A stretch of 64,000 nt of DNA from Lojkania enalia (Eukaryota > Ascomycota > Dothideomycetes > Pleosporales). The DNA lies in contig ML986612.1 in the NCBI GenBank assembly GCA_010094045.1, forward strand, positions 18,440 to 82,439. Reading direction: 5' to 3'. Shown one piece after another: positions 35,462 through 46,442 of this stretch. Under the pieces are notes generated by a model. The model did no database searches. It had not been told where the DNA came from and was given only the letters and a program-made list of their open reading frames with translations. How positions within the stretch are numbered: the first letter of the stretch is position 1; every line of letters begins with the position of its first letter. The position numbers were made by a program, and so were the translations under genes.

Positions 35462-35509
35462 GTGACGGTTACCTGTTTCCTACTCCATTTCCTTACCTCG
35501 AAGGCAGAG

Positions 35510-35515
35510 CCCCGG
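35510..35515 (-). promoter_or_regulatory. candidate CreA (carbon repressor) site
   Basis: CCCCGG is the reverse complement of CCGGGG, which fits SYGGRG, the CreA consensus. It is about 200 bp upstream of the xylanase ATG. A second match (CTCCAC) lies at 35707-35712 in the leader. The motif is short, so support is weak. Confidence 0.3.
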
Positions 35516-35717
35516 TGCATGGGGTGTCTCAATGCAAGCGTCCCAGGTTCAATCGCTGCTTTATGGATCTTAGATCCTGCATGCCTAATGCCTAGGCATT
35601 CTCCCCTTCATGTCAAGATGCGAATATATATTGTGAGCTGCTCAATTGCCGCGTAGAACTCTGCATCTTTTTCTCTAACGATTGATCCGTTTCTCGTTTC
35701 TCTATTCTCCACCTGAA

Positions 35718-36785
35718 ATGAAGCTCCAGAGCGTCTCCCTCCTTCTTTCCACTCTTTCTATTGCCCTTTCCGCACCATCACCATACCGTCCTAAACCCAA
35801 ACTCGTCAACAAATACCCTGGTCTTGATGTTCTTGCGAAGCGCGCCGGCCTCCTCTACTTCGGCACTGCGATCGACAATGTCGTTCTAAACAATAGCCAA
35901 TACATATCCATCGCACACAACAAATCCGAATTCGGCCAAGTGACACCTTCCAACGGTCAGAAATGGATGTACATCGAACCGCAGCAAGGCAAATTCAACT
36001 ACAGCATGGGAGACGCCATCACAAAGCCAGGAAGAGAGGCAGGCCAGATGGGCAGATGCCATACTTTCATCTGGCACAATCAGCTACCTGAATGGTTGAC
36101 AGCCAAAAATTGGACAAAGCCCGAGTTAGTCAAGGTGCTAGAGAACCACATCAGACACGAGGCAAGACATTACTACGATTCATGCTACGCTTGGGATGTA
36201 GTCAACGAAGCATTCAACGATGACGGAACATTGCGCGAGACCATGTGGTTGAACACAATTGGCAAGTCGTATATCGAGCTCGCCTTTAAGTTCGCAAGGA
36301 AATATACGTCTCCGAGAACAAGACTGTACTACAACGACTACGGCATAGAGCGTGTCAACAATAAGAGCATTGCGGTGGCAGAGATGGTCAAATATTTCTT
36401 GAAACGCGGTGTACCTATCGACGGTGTGGGTCTACAGGCGCATTTCACTACAGGCCGCTCGCCGTCTTATAATGAGACTTCTGCTTCGATCGCGCAGTAC
36501 AATAAATTAGGCGTCGAGGTTGCGTTGACAGAACTCGATGTGCGACAAGCCCTTCCCGATTCCCATGAACAGCAACAGGCACAGGCAAAGATCTATGCGG
36601 ACTCCGTGAAGGCATGTGTGGATGCGAAGGATTGCGTGGGAGTTACGGTGTGGGACTTCTGGGACCCGGTAAGCTGGGTACCGGAGACTTTTCCCGGATA
36701 TGGTGACGCATGTCTTTGGAGTGCGAATTTTACGAAGAAGCCGGCGTATTATGCTATCAGTGATATGCTAAGAGAATATTCCTGA
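35718..36785 (+). CDS. secreted GH10 endo-beta-1,4-xylanase
   Basis: One exon of 355 residues. The start at 35718 gives MKLQSVSLLLSTLSIALSAP, a clear signal peptide; the frame extends upstream to 35682 only with a TTG. The GH10 barrel follows directly: FGTAIDNVVLNN, FGQVTPSNGQKWMYIEPQQG, GRCHTFIWHNQLPEWL, YAWDVVNEAFNDDGTLR with the acid/base Glu164, LYYNDYGIE, GVGLQAHF and EVALTELDVR with the nucleophile Glu272, then VTVWDFWDPVSWVP near the end. Both catalytic glutamates are present and the length fits a catalytic domain alone; there is no CBM1. The enzyme cuts the xylan backbone of plant cell walls outside the cell. Several N-x-S/T sites suggest glycosylation. Promoter sites above suggest control by xylose/xylan and glucose. 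Confidence 0.95.
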   Translation: MKLQSVSLLLSTLSIALSAPSPYRPKPKLVNKYPGLDVLAKRAGLLYFGTAIDNVVLNNSQYISIAHNKSEFGQVTPSNGQKWMYIEPQQGKFNYSMGDAITKPGREAGQMGRCHTFIWHNQLPEWLTAKNWTKPELVKVLENHIRHEARHYYDSCYAWDVVNEAFNDDGTLRETMWLNTIGKSYIELAFKFARKYTSPRTRLYYNDYGIERVNNKSIAVAEMVKYFLKRGVPIDGVGLQAHFTTGRSPSYNETSASIAQYNKLGVEVALTELDVRQALPDSHEQQQAQAKIYADSVKACVDAKDCVGVTVWDFWDPVSWVPETFPGYGDACLWSANFTKKPAYYAISDMLREYS

Positions 36786-39700
36786 GAAGGGGGTCGAGAG
36801 AGACTATTAGAGGAGTTTTGTTCATATATAACGCGAATCCATGAGTGAATGTCCTTAATAGGTTCAAATTTGGTTAGCTTTGTCTCACAAGATTAATGAG
36901 TCGTTGTAACCTTCAATTAGAGAATACTTCAAGGATTCCTAGATGATTGGTGCTAAGTATTGCAAGAAATGAAACATGCTTTGCGCTACCGAAGACCAAA
37001 TAAATTAGGTAGGTTCAATAGACGACGTAGTTTCATCATGGGGAGACGAGTGACCAAACCATGGTACCAAGTTACAAGAGCACTCTAGTGCATTTTACTT
37101 AGTGTTCCAACATTGACATCACATTCGCGTTCAAGCACAACATGAGAAATTTACAAAAATGAGCCGTCAAAATAAGTGAATCTCGACGCTATTCTAACAT
37201 CACCCTTGCTAGGATCAACATTCCTACGAGGCAAACTTGCGCAGCAAAATTCACTCACGGCTCTTAGTCCACCTAACACTCCCCACAGACCAAAGAAAAG
37301 TATCGCGGCCAAGTATATAATGCCCCACGGTGCGACATTTCAAATTCTCAGAGCTCTTCGATTTATAACAAAGGGGGCGAAGTCTCATCCTCTTCATTAT
37401 CTACCAACACCAACTGATGATGGTGCATTGCTGACAATAGAAACTAAAGTCGAAACGAGCGAAGACAACCTGCGAAGACTGTGCACCGTCAGCTAAGTTG
37501 AAGCAGGGCATCTTTTATGGTCAGAAACTAGTTTCATTATCAGCCGAGGACTCAGCTAGTAACAAGTGTGCCGGAGCCCTCTTTATTCCACTTGCCTTTA
37601 AAAATACACACGTCCTTGCATGGGTATACTAAGCGAATGAACGACAATCCGGTAGGGACTCGGATAGGAGGCAATGATGGCAGTAGAAAGCATAGTGGCG
37701 TTGGTGACAGTGACTAGGCTGAGCAAGATAGAAGCATTCGAAAGAGGATAGTGGCGCTGAAATTTCCTAATAGGGTGGAACAAGGTGTGATTAAAGATAT
37801 CAAATAGGTAGTTGCAGAGATGGTAGAGAAAGATCGAAACCAGGAACTAAAATATCAAAGTAAAGAAGTAGAAGACTTGTCCAAAGGAATTAGAAGCGGA
37901 ATAGAGGGGAAAACTAGTATAAAAGTATTCGACTAGCTTAGAACTCTCAGGTGGCCTATGCAGACACGTCTCTAGGTTAACAACCGACTTTTAAGGTAGG
38001 AAACACTTTGTTTATAGAATAGCGCATTATAGCTTCTCGAAAGGAGAATCGGGATGCCTGATGAGAGTATGTTAATATGTTCTAAAGCAGGAGAGATCCA
38101 CGGACAGATAATCGTCTGCATTTCAAGGCTTAATTACGGAGCAATGACGCCTTCGTATGTTACTAATATCATTGAAGAAGCAACGGACAGTATAATAGCT
38201 CGAGGGCATGGCAAGAGTCGTCAAGGGTATGAGGGAAAGAGACTGTAGATCGAGAAACCGCAGCACTATACGTCGAAGAAACGATATTTTTTTTTTTTTT
38301 AGAATGGAATGCACAGCTTTTTGCTTGTCTGACATATTAAATATACAAAATTCCCATACTGCCGAGGGTTAGAGGTCTAACTTAGTCACTCGACAGCGTT
38401 GGGCTTATGCATCACGTCTTTCACTACATTATGTGCGAAGAAAATGTCCGTCGACTCTATCTGTAATCGGACGATAAAGGATTCAACATGTAGAATAAAA
38501 CTAATGAAAAATTATGAAAGAATGACTATATGGAAAGTGCTAAAGAGCAGCATCCATGAGCTCAATTTCCCGCAGCACAGCGTTATTATTCGTCTCCCAT
38601 ACCCTAAAGTCATCAAATATATCAGCCCCCTAGCCATAGACGACTTCGTTTCCCATCCACCTTGGCGCAACATGATCGCCCAAATTTCCGCCCTTGTCTC
38701 TCAATGTTCCAAGAACAGCCTTGGCAATCCAAGACTTCCTCTCCCAAAGTCCCAAGACTTTCCGTCATTGAACCCTTCATTGTAGCACACAAAAATATGT
38801 ATAGAACCGCCACGCCAGAATTTTGGAACGGGGTATCGCGTGGATGATTGCTTGATAGCCGATAAATTTAGTATCCCCTATTTAGACCATGTATGCGTTG
38901 AGCAGAATGTTGCGCGCAAGGAGCTTGGTATGAGATCATGTGCATCAAGAAAGTTGATATTCCGCGCTGTGGGCGCTACAGTTCCCTGAGAGCATAGTTT
39001 AATTATGTCTGGTCCAGTGGGACTGGATCCGCGAGGGAACTATGGCTTGCTCTGGCGTAGCTCCTAAGCGTCATAATTTTCTAGGGGACGATTTGGTGCA
39101 TAGTCCGATATGTTCTAAATGCTAATATTTGAGGATGTGGGCATCTGAGACTGGGGATGTTGTTTGAGCGTAGCATGTAAGATTCAGTCGTCATTAGTCT
39201 CTCGCGCGAAGTTGGGGCTCAGGAAAATCTTGTCCTATTACTAAGTTTACCGTAGTCCACACTTATTCATCCATGTCGCACAGTCTCAACACACCCACAT
39301 TTCTGTGTATTGGCCCATACGTGCAGGCCCATCGAAAATGCCAAGTTGCCCCTATCAACCCACCTGCCAAAAAAAATGCCAAATCCCTCATTGTCTGGGC
39401 GGTCTGGGCACCGCTTCAGTGCTTGATTTGGGCCTTGGAAGGGCTTGGTGTCGAAGAACCGGAATTGGAGTGGTGGGCAGCCAAGTGCCCGGGTGCCGAG
39501 ATTGGAGTCTCGGCAGGGAGGATTCTTGGCCTGCTACAAAGTGTTTGCATATATCTTGACGAAGCGCTACGGCATTCATGGAAGTTGGAGGTCACCAAAT
39601 GTGAATTTCTAACATTATACTCTATCGAGACAACTAAGGCAGTAATTAATGCGAGAAATATGAAGGATATTTTAACCAGTCGTAGAGAATCTTTCCAGTA

Positions 39701-40898
39701 ATGAAACTATCAGACGAATCAGTGACGGAAAGAGACCCCCCGGTAAGTGTTTGCGTTGAGCGCGATTAGATTTCGGGACATCTTTGAAGCGCAATATCCA
39801 TGTTAATAATCGAAAGTACTGCTTCTTCCGTGGGAGTTACAATGGTACGGAGATAGCTTGAATCTGCATCGCAAGTCATTAGAAACGCTGCTTCTTCCTT
39901 CAATTTACCCATGAGAGAAGCCTGATATTAAATATCCATTAGCCTTTTAGGCTGCGGGTCTGAGTTGTACTGACAGCACATTATAAGTCTCGTTCTCTCC
40001 AAAGCTGTCTGGACTGGAAACGAGTGAGTTGCAACTTTTTCTATAGATAATATCATGGTCTCCTTCTCGTATGTTGAACGACAGTTCTGCTTATGAATGG
40101 CCGTTTCTCGGTGTACTAGTTGATGAGAATGAGCTAAAGGCTCACCAGCGCAAGTTATGCTTATTAACTAAGTCATAGAAGAGAAGATGACCATATGGGA
40201 CTAGTACGTGTCGTGGCAACGATTGGGACGCATTCTCCAATAGCACCGTCTTGGAGACCCTAACTTCTGTCATATAACCTGACATTGGTTTGGACTGTAA
40301 AACTATTTTAGGGGTTTCATCGAAGCCGACGTGAAGCCGGCGGCATACCTATGTTTTGGCAATCCTACTGGACGGTTCCTTGAAGGAACGTTTAAGCGTT
40401 GAGATTGGAGAAACAGGGACTACGCTTCTGGATTGTGGCCCTTTTCCAAGCAATCACGTCCCGTTGTTGTGAAAATAACATTGTCAAACGAAGTATCATC
40501 TGGAACTCATCTGATTATCTCAAGATGCGTAATGTGAAATACCTTTATGAGCAAATAAATTCATGAAAAAGACCAAGTGGATGAGGTGGGCCTATCATCG
40601 CATGTTTCTCACGCACAGAGTCGCTGGGCGAATTCGGGCATGGATGTCACGGACCAAAGAGCTTCTGGGGATACGGATGCTGTGCGGGGAACGCATGGGG
40701 ATACATCGAAGGAAATCGAAAGGGAGACGACAGATTCGGACCGATGGAATTTGAGGTTCCTAAGTAGTCGTTATAAGAGAAGTGGACTGGTCTATATAGC
40801 GTTCAACGAGGAGACCGCATTCATCTCGCGAGCGAACAAAGGCAAATTATGAGTAGATAGCCAGAGTACTCAAAGCCAGAGGCTATAACAGCAAGCTG
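36786..40898. other. 4 kb gene-poor region with weak coding relics
   Basis: No intact gene was found. On the minus strand, 37338-37151 reads as an uninterrupted membrane-type stretch (WGIIYLAAILFFGLWGVLGG) ending in a stop, and 38900-38540 holds protein-like pieces (KFIGYQAIIHAIPRSKILAW; VAPRWMGNEVVYG) broken by stops. A T14 run lies at 38287-38300. The plus-strand frame 39273-39701 (142 codons) has no family marks. These look like old dead genes. Confidence 0.35.
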
Positions 40899-42005
40899 TC
40901 ACACGGCTGCAGAGCTACAAACCAGGCGTGTACAAGTCCGCACGACGCTCGGCATTTCTATTGGATGTTTTGGACGTCCTGATCGTACGATGCATGGTAA
41001 GCGACGTGCCCTTTGACGGTCGGGAGGTGGTGCCGACACGGTTCTTGCTTTGGCGGCGCAGAACTGGCTCCACGGACGGCCCGGTGAGTGTCGCCTAGAG
41101 GAGAGGCAGCGTGCATGTCCATCGACGCTGAGTGTGACGCGTGCGGAAGGGTTGGCACTCGCCGGCCGAGACAATGACGATGTTCCGCCAGCCAAGTCCT
41201 CCGACGGCGCAGGAGCCCAAGAAATCCCGACCTTGGCCTAAAGGCGGGAGGTTTCGGTCGAGTCTCACGCTGAGAGCTGGGCGCAATGATGCCGCGCCGA
41301 CGCTCGAGAGTGCGCTTGGCCGTGTCACCGAGCTCGCCACCTGTAGCGGACCTAGGAGACAGCCGACAGTCCTCTCTGCGCGGCGCACCAAGCGTGTTAT
41401 TCTGTCTGCGGCATCGTGTGCACCTGGGCAACGAGCAGGAAACGGCGTGGATGGGTGAAGGGTGTGGGCGCCGAGAGCGGCGCAATAATCTGGCTATTCA
41501 GGCGCAGGTGTCGCTGAGGATTGCGGGAGCCGGGAGAGACGGTAAATTGCCAAGGTCTTGGCGCAAAGCCAAATTGCACAGTGGCGCACCTCGGCGGCGC
41601 CATCCCTGCCAATGTGCTAAGCTCTTTGGCCGGCTCTGGCGAATCGACTCCTCACACAGCGCTGGCTTGTTCGTGTGACGGGGGCTGAGGGCTGGGCGAG
41701 TCCAAGTACTAAAGCATTTCTTGGTCACGGCGGGCCCAGCCTTCCTCCCCGCCTGCTTCCTACTTCACTCCTCCCTTCCCCCCTCGCTTGCCGCCTGTTT
41801 ACACTCTACACATCTCCCCGAACTCGTGACAGCGCCTTCTGACTGCCTACGCGCTTTGCGGCTTGTTTCTTTCGCCGTGTTATTTTGTTGACGTCGTCGT
41901 TGTAGGGCGTGTCCTGCTCTCTGCCCGCCTCGGTTCCAGGTTCTGCCAAGCGCACTCTCCCGAATCCCAGTGCCAACGCCCAGACAAATTGAGAGACTCT
42001 CGACC
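40899..42005. promoter_or_regulatory. pacC upstream region with clustered GCCAAG sites
   Basis: GC-rich DNA before pacC. GCCAAG, which fits the PacC consensus GCCARG, occurs at 41191 (+), 41232 (-), 41315 (-), 41549 (+), 41557 (-) and 41945 (+). The pair at 41549-41562 forms the inverted repeat GCCAAG-GT-CTTGGC. Open frames in this stretch on both strands reflect GC richness and have no family marks. The last 60 bases are the probable leader of pacC. Confidence 0.5.
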
Positions 42006-44117
42006 ATGAGCGAAGCAACACCAACTCAGGCCTCTGTGCCTCCTGCGCCTGCGACGACGACACCCGTCGCGCAGCCGCAAGGAACTCCAACTCAGCAGAA
42101 TGCCCCGACTCCCGCATCGGCTAGCGTGCCAAACGACCAGCTTGTCTGCCAGTGGCAGAACTGCGGCGAGCGCTGCCCGTCTGCCGAGCAGCTCTACGTG
42201 AGCAACCCGTTCTTTACTTCCCAATATTGCCTCTATCCGTCCTTCTACAAATTTTCAAGACCGCGCCTTTACACACGTGTCCATTTTGCTGTTGGTTCTC
42301 TACGTGCGCTCCGACACCGCGTCTGCCCTAACATATGGCGCTCATCCCGCTTCTCCGAAGCCCGAAGCACTTCGCGTTCATATGATTGAACCTTTGCTAA
42401 CCTATGGTAGGACCATGTATGCGAGCGCCATGTAGGCCGTAAGAGCACAAACAACCTGAATCTTACTTGCCAGTGGGGCAACTGCCGTACCACGACTGTG
42501 AAGCGTGATCACATTACTTCACATATCCGTGTTCATGTCCCGCTCAAGCCTCACAAGTGCGATTTCTGCGGCAAGGCTTTTAAACGCCCCCAGGATCTGA
42601 AGAAACACGTCAAAACCCACGCCGACGACTCTGTCTTGCTGCGCTCACCCGAGCCCAATCGTGGCGGTCCTCACGGCGGGCCAGGTTACCAGGGTCAAGG
42701 CGGAAAACGTAAGCCAAAACCCCTCGTTCTTTTGCTTCATCAACAGCCACTTTCACCCGCCCTGCTTGCCATGTACCCCTTTCCCTTTCAAGTCTAACTT
42801 CTCTACACAGTGGTCGCTGACTTGCAGGCGCTTGCCGCTACAGCGAGCGGATACTATCAACCTGATGGTACCCTTGGCCCAAACCCTGCTTACGGCCAGC
42901 AACATCCTGGAGCTGCCCCGCCTGGATTCTATGGCGGACCGCCTCAAAATTCCGCTTATGGACCGGTGTACTACGCAGTCAACCAGCAGCAATTGAACAA
43001 TGACTCATATGAGATCAGAAAGCGCGCAGCTTATGATGCTTTGAATGAGTTTTTTGGCGATGCCAAGCGCCGAGCCATTGACCCTACCACCTATTACGAT
43101 GTAGGGCAGAGGCTTATGGGTCTTCAAGGCGTCCCGCTACCTGTCGTTGGAGGTTATCAAGGCAGCCTTCCTGACTACAACGGCGGTGGTACGATGGTTG
43201 CGCATGCTGCCCACCCACCGATGCACTCCTACTCATTGCCGATTCCTAATTTGAGAACGAAGAATGACCTAATGAATATCGACCACTTCCTGGAGCAGCT
43301 TCAGAGCACCGTTTATGAGAATCCCAACCATGCTGCAGCCGCAGGTGTTCAACAACCAGGTGCTCACTATGTCCACACTGGTTCTGCTTATCGCTCCAGC
43401 AATTCGCCCCCGGGGCTGGCTACGTCTCACCCACAATCGTCTCACGCAACTGCAGTTGCATCGGCCAGTACGGAGACTCCTGCCTTGACCCCGGCGTCCA
43501 GTGTGCTCTCTTACAACTCTCAGCATTCCCCTAGCTCCGGACATTCCGCTAACACTGTCTCCCCGACGTCAAGGGCCTCGATTGGTAGCATGTACCCGAC
43601 ACTGCCGTCTGTCACAGCCATGTCAGACATGTCTGCTGCGGCCCCGTCGTCCGGTCTTGCTCCTGCCTTTGATGCCGACGGACGCCGCCGATACTCAGGA
43701 AATCTTCTACAAAAGGCCGCTCCTGATCGCCGTGGAAGTGATCATATGGACACTTCTGAGGACGGTGCTTCTCCCAAAGAGTCACGTCGAAGCTCTGAGC
43801 AAGAAAATCTACACCATAACGTGAATCAGTTGGCCATCCACTCGCCCAAGGTAGATCCTGCTCTGTCGATGCGCTCACCTAGCCAAGTGTCCTCTACATC
43901 TACTGAACAGCCGGAATCTTCACAACAGTACTGGGTGGAAAATATCCGTACAATTGAGCGATTAAGAGCGTACATCAAGGATAGGATCGAAGCGCGCGAT
44001 TACACCTCAGATAGTGAAGACAACTCCGGGGTCATCAAGACGGAGCCAAACCCCGTCAACGAGGATGAACACAATCTGTATCCTGTCCTTCGCGCTGTAC
44101 AAGAAGGACGAGAATGA
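42006..44117 (+). CDS. pacC: pH-response zinc-finger transcription factor PacC/RIM101
   Basis: Exons 42006..42197, 42411..42708 and 42811..44117 give 598 residues. Introns are GTGAGC..TGGTAG (213 bp, inside finger 1) and GTAAGC..CACAG. Three C2H2 fingers: C48-QWQN-C53 with HVCERH from exon 2, C84-QWGN-C89 with HITSHIRVH, and C114-DF-C117 with HVKTH ending at 134. Finger sequences and the [20 protein letters not shown] block are diagnostic. Two YPxL motifs, YPTL at 425 and YPVL at 587, fit the PalA-binding sites that flank the signalling protease box. [12 protein letters not shown] at about 240 is another family block. In Aspergillus, PacC is cleaved at alkaline pH via the Pal pathway and the proteasome, then activates alkaline-expressed and represses acid-expressed genes through GCCARG. 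Confidence 0.96.
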
Positions 44118-44976
44118 AGTAATCCTTGTAATGAAGTTATGATATAAGTCAGTGCAGTTCCTAGCTATGCAAATACTATCTCGCGGTCGGCGTTAAATGG
44201 TGCGGCTTTGGTGGTTCATATTCGACATCGAGTGGATTCGGAGTGTACTCTCACATCCCTTCTACACGCCTCTACTACTAGATGGGATAACCAGTAGGAT
44301 GCTAGTATGTTTTTTATGGAGGTGGCGTGTCTTTTACTCGGCCTGCTTTTTTTACGGTCGCTACGGGGCCAATCACAGTTGTAATTTCATTTTCCAAGGA
44401 GACCAACATGTTTTCACTCCGTGATGAGTGGTTGTCGGAAACTTGTTTGGCCTTGTTCAGTTTTGTCAGTTGATGATTTTACAACGGGTGTGCACTGAGA
44501 GCTAGGAGTATAGTCGTCTAGTCCAGAGTATGCAAAATGGTGAATTTCCTCTGATGAACACTCGACTCAAGGTGTGGTGTACGATAAGCTCTTTACCAAT
44601 TTGCCAAGCTATTTATCATCCCATGACAAATTTAGTTTAAGTTGAGATCCCGCAAATCCCCCACTCGAAGACCTGCTTATAAGTAAAGACCTCATCCCAC
44701 GACTCTAAGCCACTAGCCGAAGAATTTGCTTCAAAGTCGCGCAACATGCAAAGCCAACAAAATGAGCTGCGAGCCATGTGATGATGCCCCACCTATGATT
44801 AGGCCAGCCAACGCCCGACCCTGATTGACCTTTGATCTTCCACAAATGCCGCTCTTTCGTCTTTCGTCACAATCTTAGCTCATTCGGTCCGAACCGTCGC
44901 CTACGAACTATATATTTTGCCTACAATATTAGGATTGGCAAATCTTGATCGAGATATTCAAGGTGCAGCTTTGAAG
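44118..44976. other. intergenic region
   Basis: 3' flank of pacC and promoter of the DUF3602 gene. No gene recognised. Confidence 0.6.
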
Positions 44977-45705
44977 ATGCCAACCTGGGGCCGCGGAGGT
45001 GCCGGAAACATTGTGGCGGGGGCGCAGATACAGGAACAGAGTAAGATCTCAGAAGTATGTAATCGACCCAGAGAGATTGCTCCAATTTCGAATAGACGCC
45101 CGCTGTTGGATTTGATACTCTTAAAGCGGTGAACCATCGATTATGAAGAAGGCGCACATCCACTTCAGTAACCTCCCAACTCGACCGACTATCCAGTCCT
45201 CCTCATTCATCCTACGCCGTCATAGCTAGCATACCATAACACATTCTTCACTCCCTATACTAATACTTTCTAGGACCTTGAAGCTAACCGCTCTCTCGCC
45301 TCGTCCGCCGCACCAGTTGGAACATCCGCCCCAACATCCCAACCCCCTGCTGACTATGCGCATATGGGCCGTGGAGGTGCTGGAAACTGGTATCAACCAA
45401 AAGAGCTTTCAAATGAAGGAACCTTCACACAAACCTCCGATTCTACCGCCCTCCCTACAACCTCAACACCCAATATCTCTACGCCATGGCATCCAGAGAA
45501 TCAGCAGATGCCCATAGCGCGTGTAGGTAGAGGCGGCGCGGGGAATTTTGTATGGCAAGATGAGGATAAGGAGCTTGAGAGAAGGGGTAATGAAGAGAGA
45601 GTTAAGAAGGGATTAGAAGAGAAGGTTGAGCGGGATGTAGAGGCTGGACTCGCGAAGCCAAGAGCTGCGGTTCTGGGAGGTGAGAAGGCGGGGAAAGGTT
45701 GGTAA
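44977..45705 (+). CDS. DUF3602 protein with three GRGGAGN motifs
   Basis: Exons 44977..45054 and 45274..45705 give 169 residues. The 219-bp intron is GTATGT..TTCTAG with CTAAT before the acceptor. The sequence is built round three copies of GRGGAGN at residues about 5, 58 and 111 (WGRGGAGNI, MGRGGAGNW, VGRGGAGNF), the mark of the fungal DUF3602 family. Between them are Ser/Thr/Pro-rich linkers. The end is a charged helix (KELERRGNEERVKKGLEEKV) that may form a coiled coil. No signal peptide or membrane segment. Function unknown; the repeated short motif suggests a peptide that binds one partner several times. Confidence 0.82.
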
Positions 45706-46442
45706 GTGGAAAGTCAGAATGTATGATATAATATGGTTTAGGAATCAGAACATACGGAGCAAATTCTAAATGAATCAAGATTTGAGTTCGAATTCGCTTC
45801 CCATGTATTTCACATTGCTACTTCAAGTCTACCTTTTGAAAGTTTTGAGATCACGACAATAACCCCCTATACTAGCTCCCTCATATCAGTATGCTCTGAC
45901 CAACTAGCTGGCTGGTAAAGCGGAATGGCTTCGGTCTAGCACTATTTATATCGTTGGTTCGGTAGGTCAACTGTCTAGTTGCAGGTTCTTTGTAGAGACG
46001 TCAGGTGTTTGAGACAAGCGCCAGTGTTTGAAACCCAAAATAGAGATTGCATTGCTGTGTTTGCTATCTTCTATGTCTGTTTCCTTCGTTCGATCTGCCT
46101 TGCTAGCTCGTTGCTCAGGGAATTTATATTGACATCCAGATCTGGATATTTGCTGATCAATCAAATCGACAGGGGTACAACGGAATTCGGTGCACTAACA
46201 CAGATCAACCGTTCTTGCAGAAAATTAACGGCAAGGATGCCAGAGCAATTGGAGCTAGGCCTGTGGAGCGTGGAGCGTCAGCTGAACGGTGGTAGGGCTG
46301 ATGACGTGACTTCCTATTTTGATGGTCCGTGCATGTAAACACAGACTTCATCCACCCACACAGCTAAGCCAATATCAAGCACCATCATCCCACCACCACC
46401 TCGACCACACACCCTTTCTCTGCGTCTACCAAAGCAGACAAC
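45706..46442. other. intergenic region
   Basis: No gene recognised. A plus frame at 45979-46338 lacks family marks. Confidence 0.55.

Larger units (their letters stand above)
34829..35717. other. intergenic region upstream of the xylanase, possible coding relic on the minus strand
   Basis: Minus-strand frames at about 35180-35050 (AANAAIAFWDIPSSFDDRA, ending in WELHEVR-stop) and 35411-35151 have protein-like composition but no start, splice sites or family I can name. The right half is the xylanase promoter, with a GGCTAAA site on the minus strand and a TATATA near 35623. Confidence 0.35.

Noticed and set aside
35500..35580. tRNA-like B-box sequence (GGTTCAATC)
   Set aside because: No matching A box or acceptor stem could be paired around it.
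35682..35717. Upstream extension of the xylanase frame
   Set aside because: It would start at TTG and hide the signal peptide that begins at the ATG at 35718.
39273..39701. Open plus-strand frame of 142 codons
   Set aside because: No recognisable domain, signal or supporting context; several overlapping frames on both strands.
41397..41728. Minus-strand frames upstream of pacC
   Set aside because: They result from GC-rich sequence with few stops; no domain seen.
46319..46442. Upstream extension of the phospho-site-rich protein without splicing
   Set aside because: Starts at a codon other than ATG in promoter-like DNA; the ATG at 46443 with a GTATAC..TTTCAG intron gives a better start.
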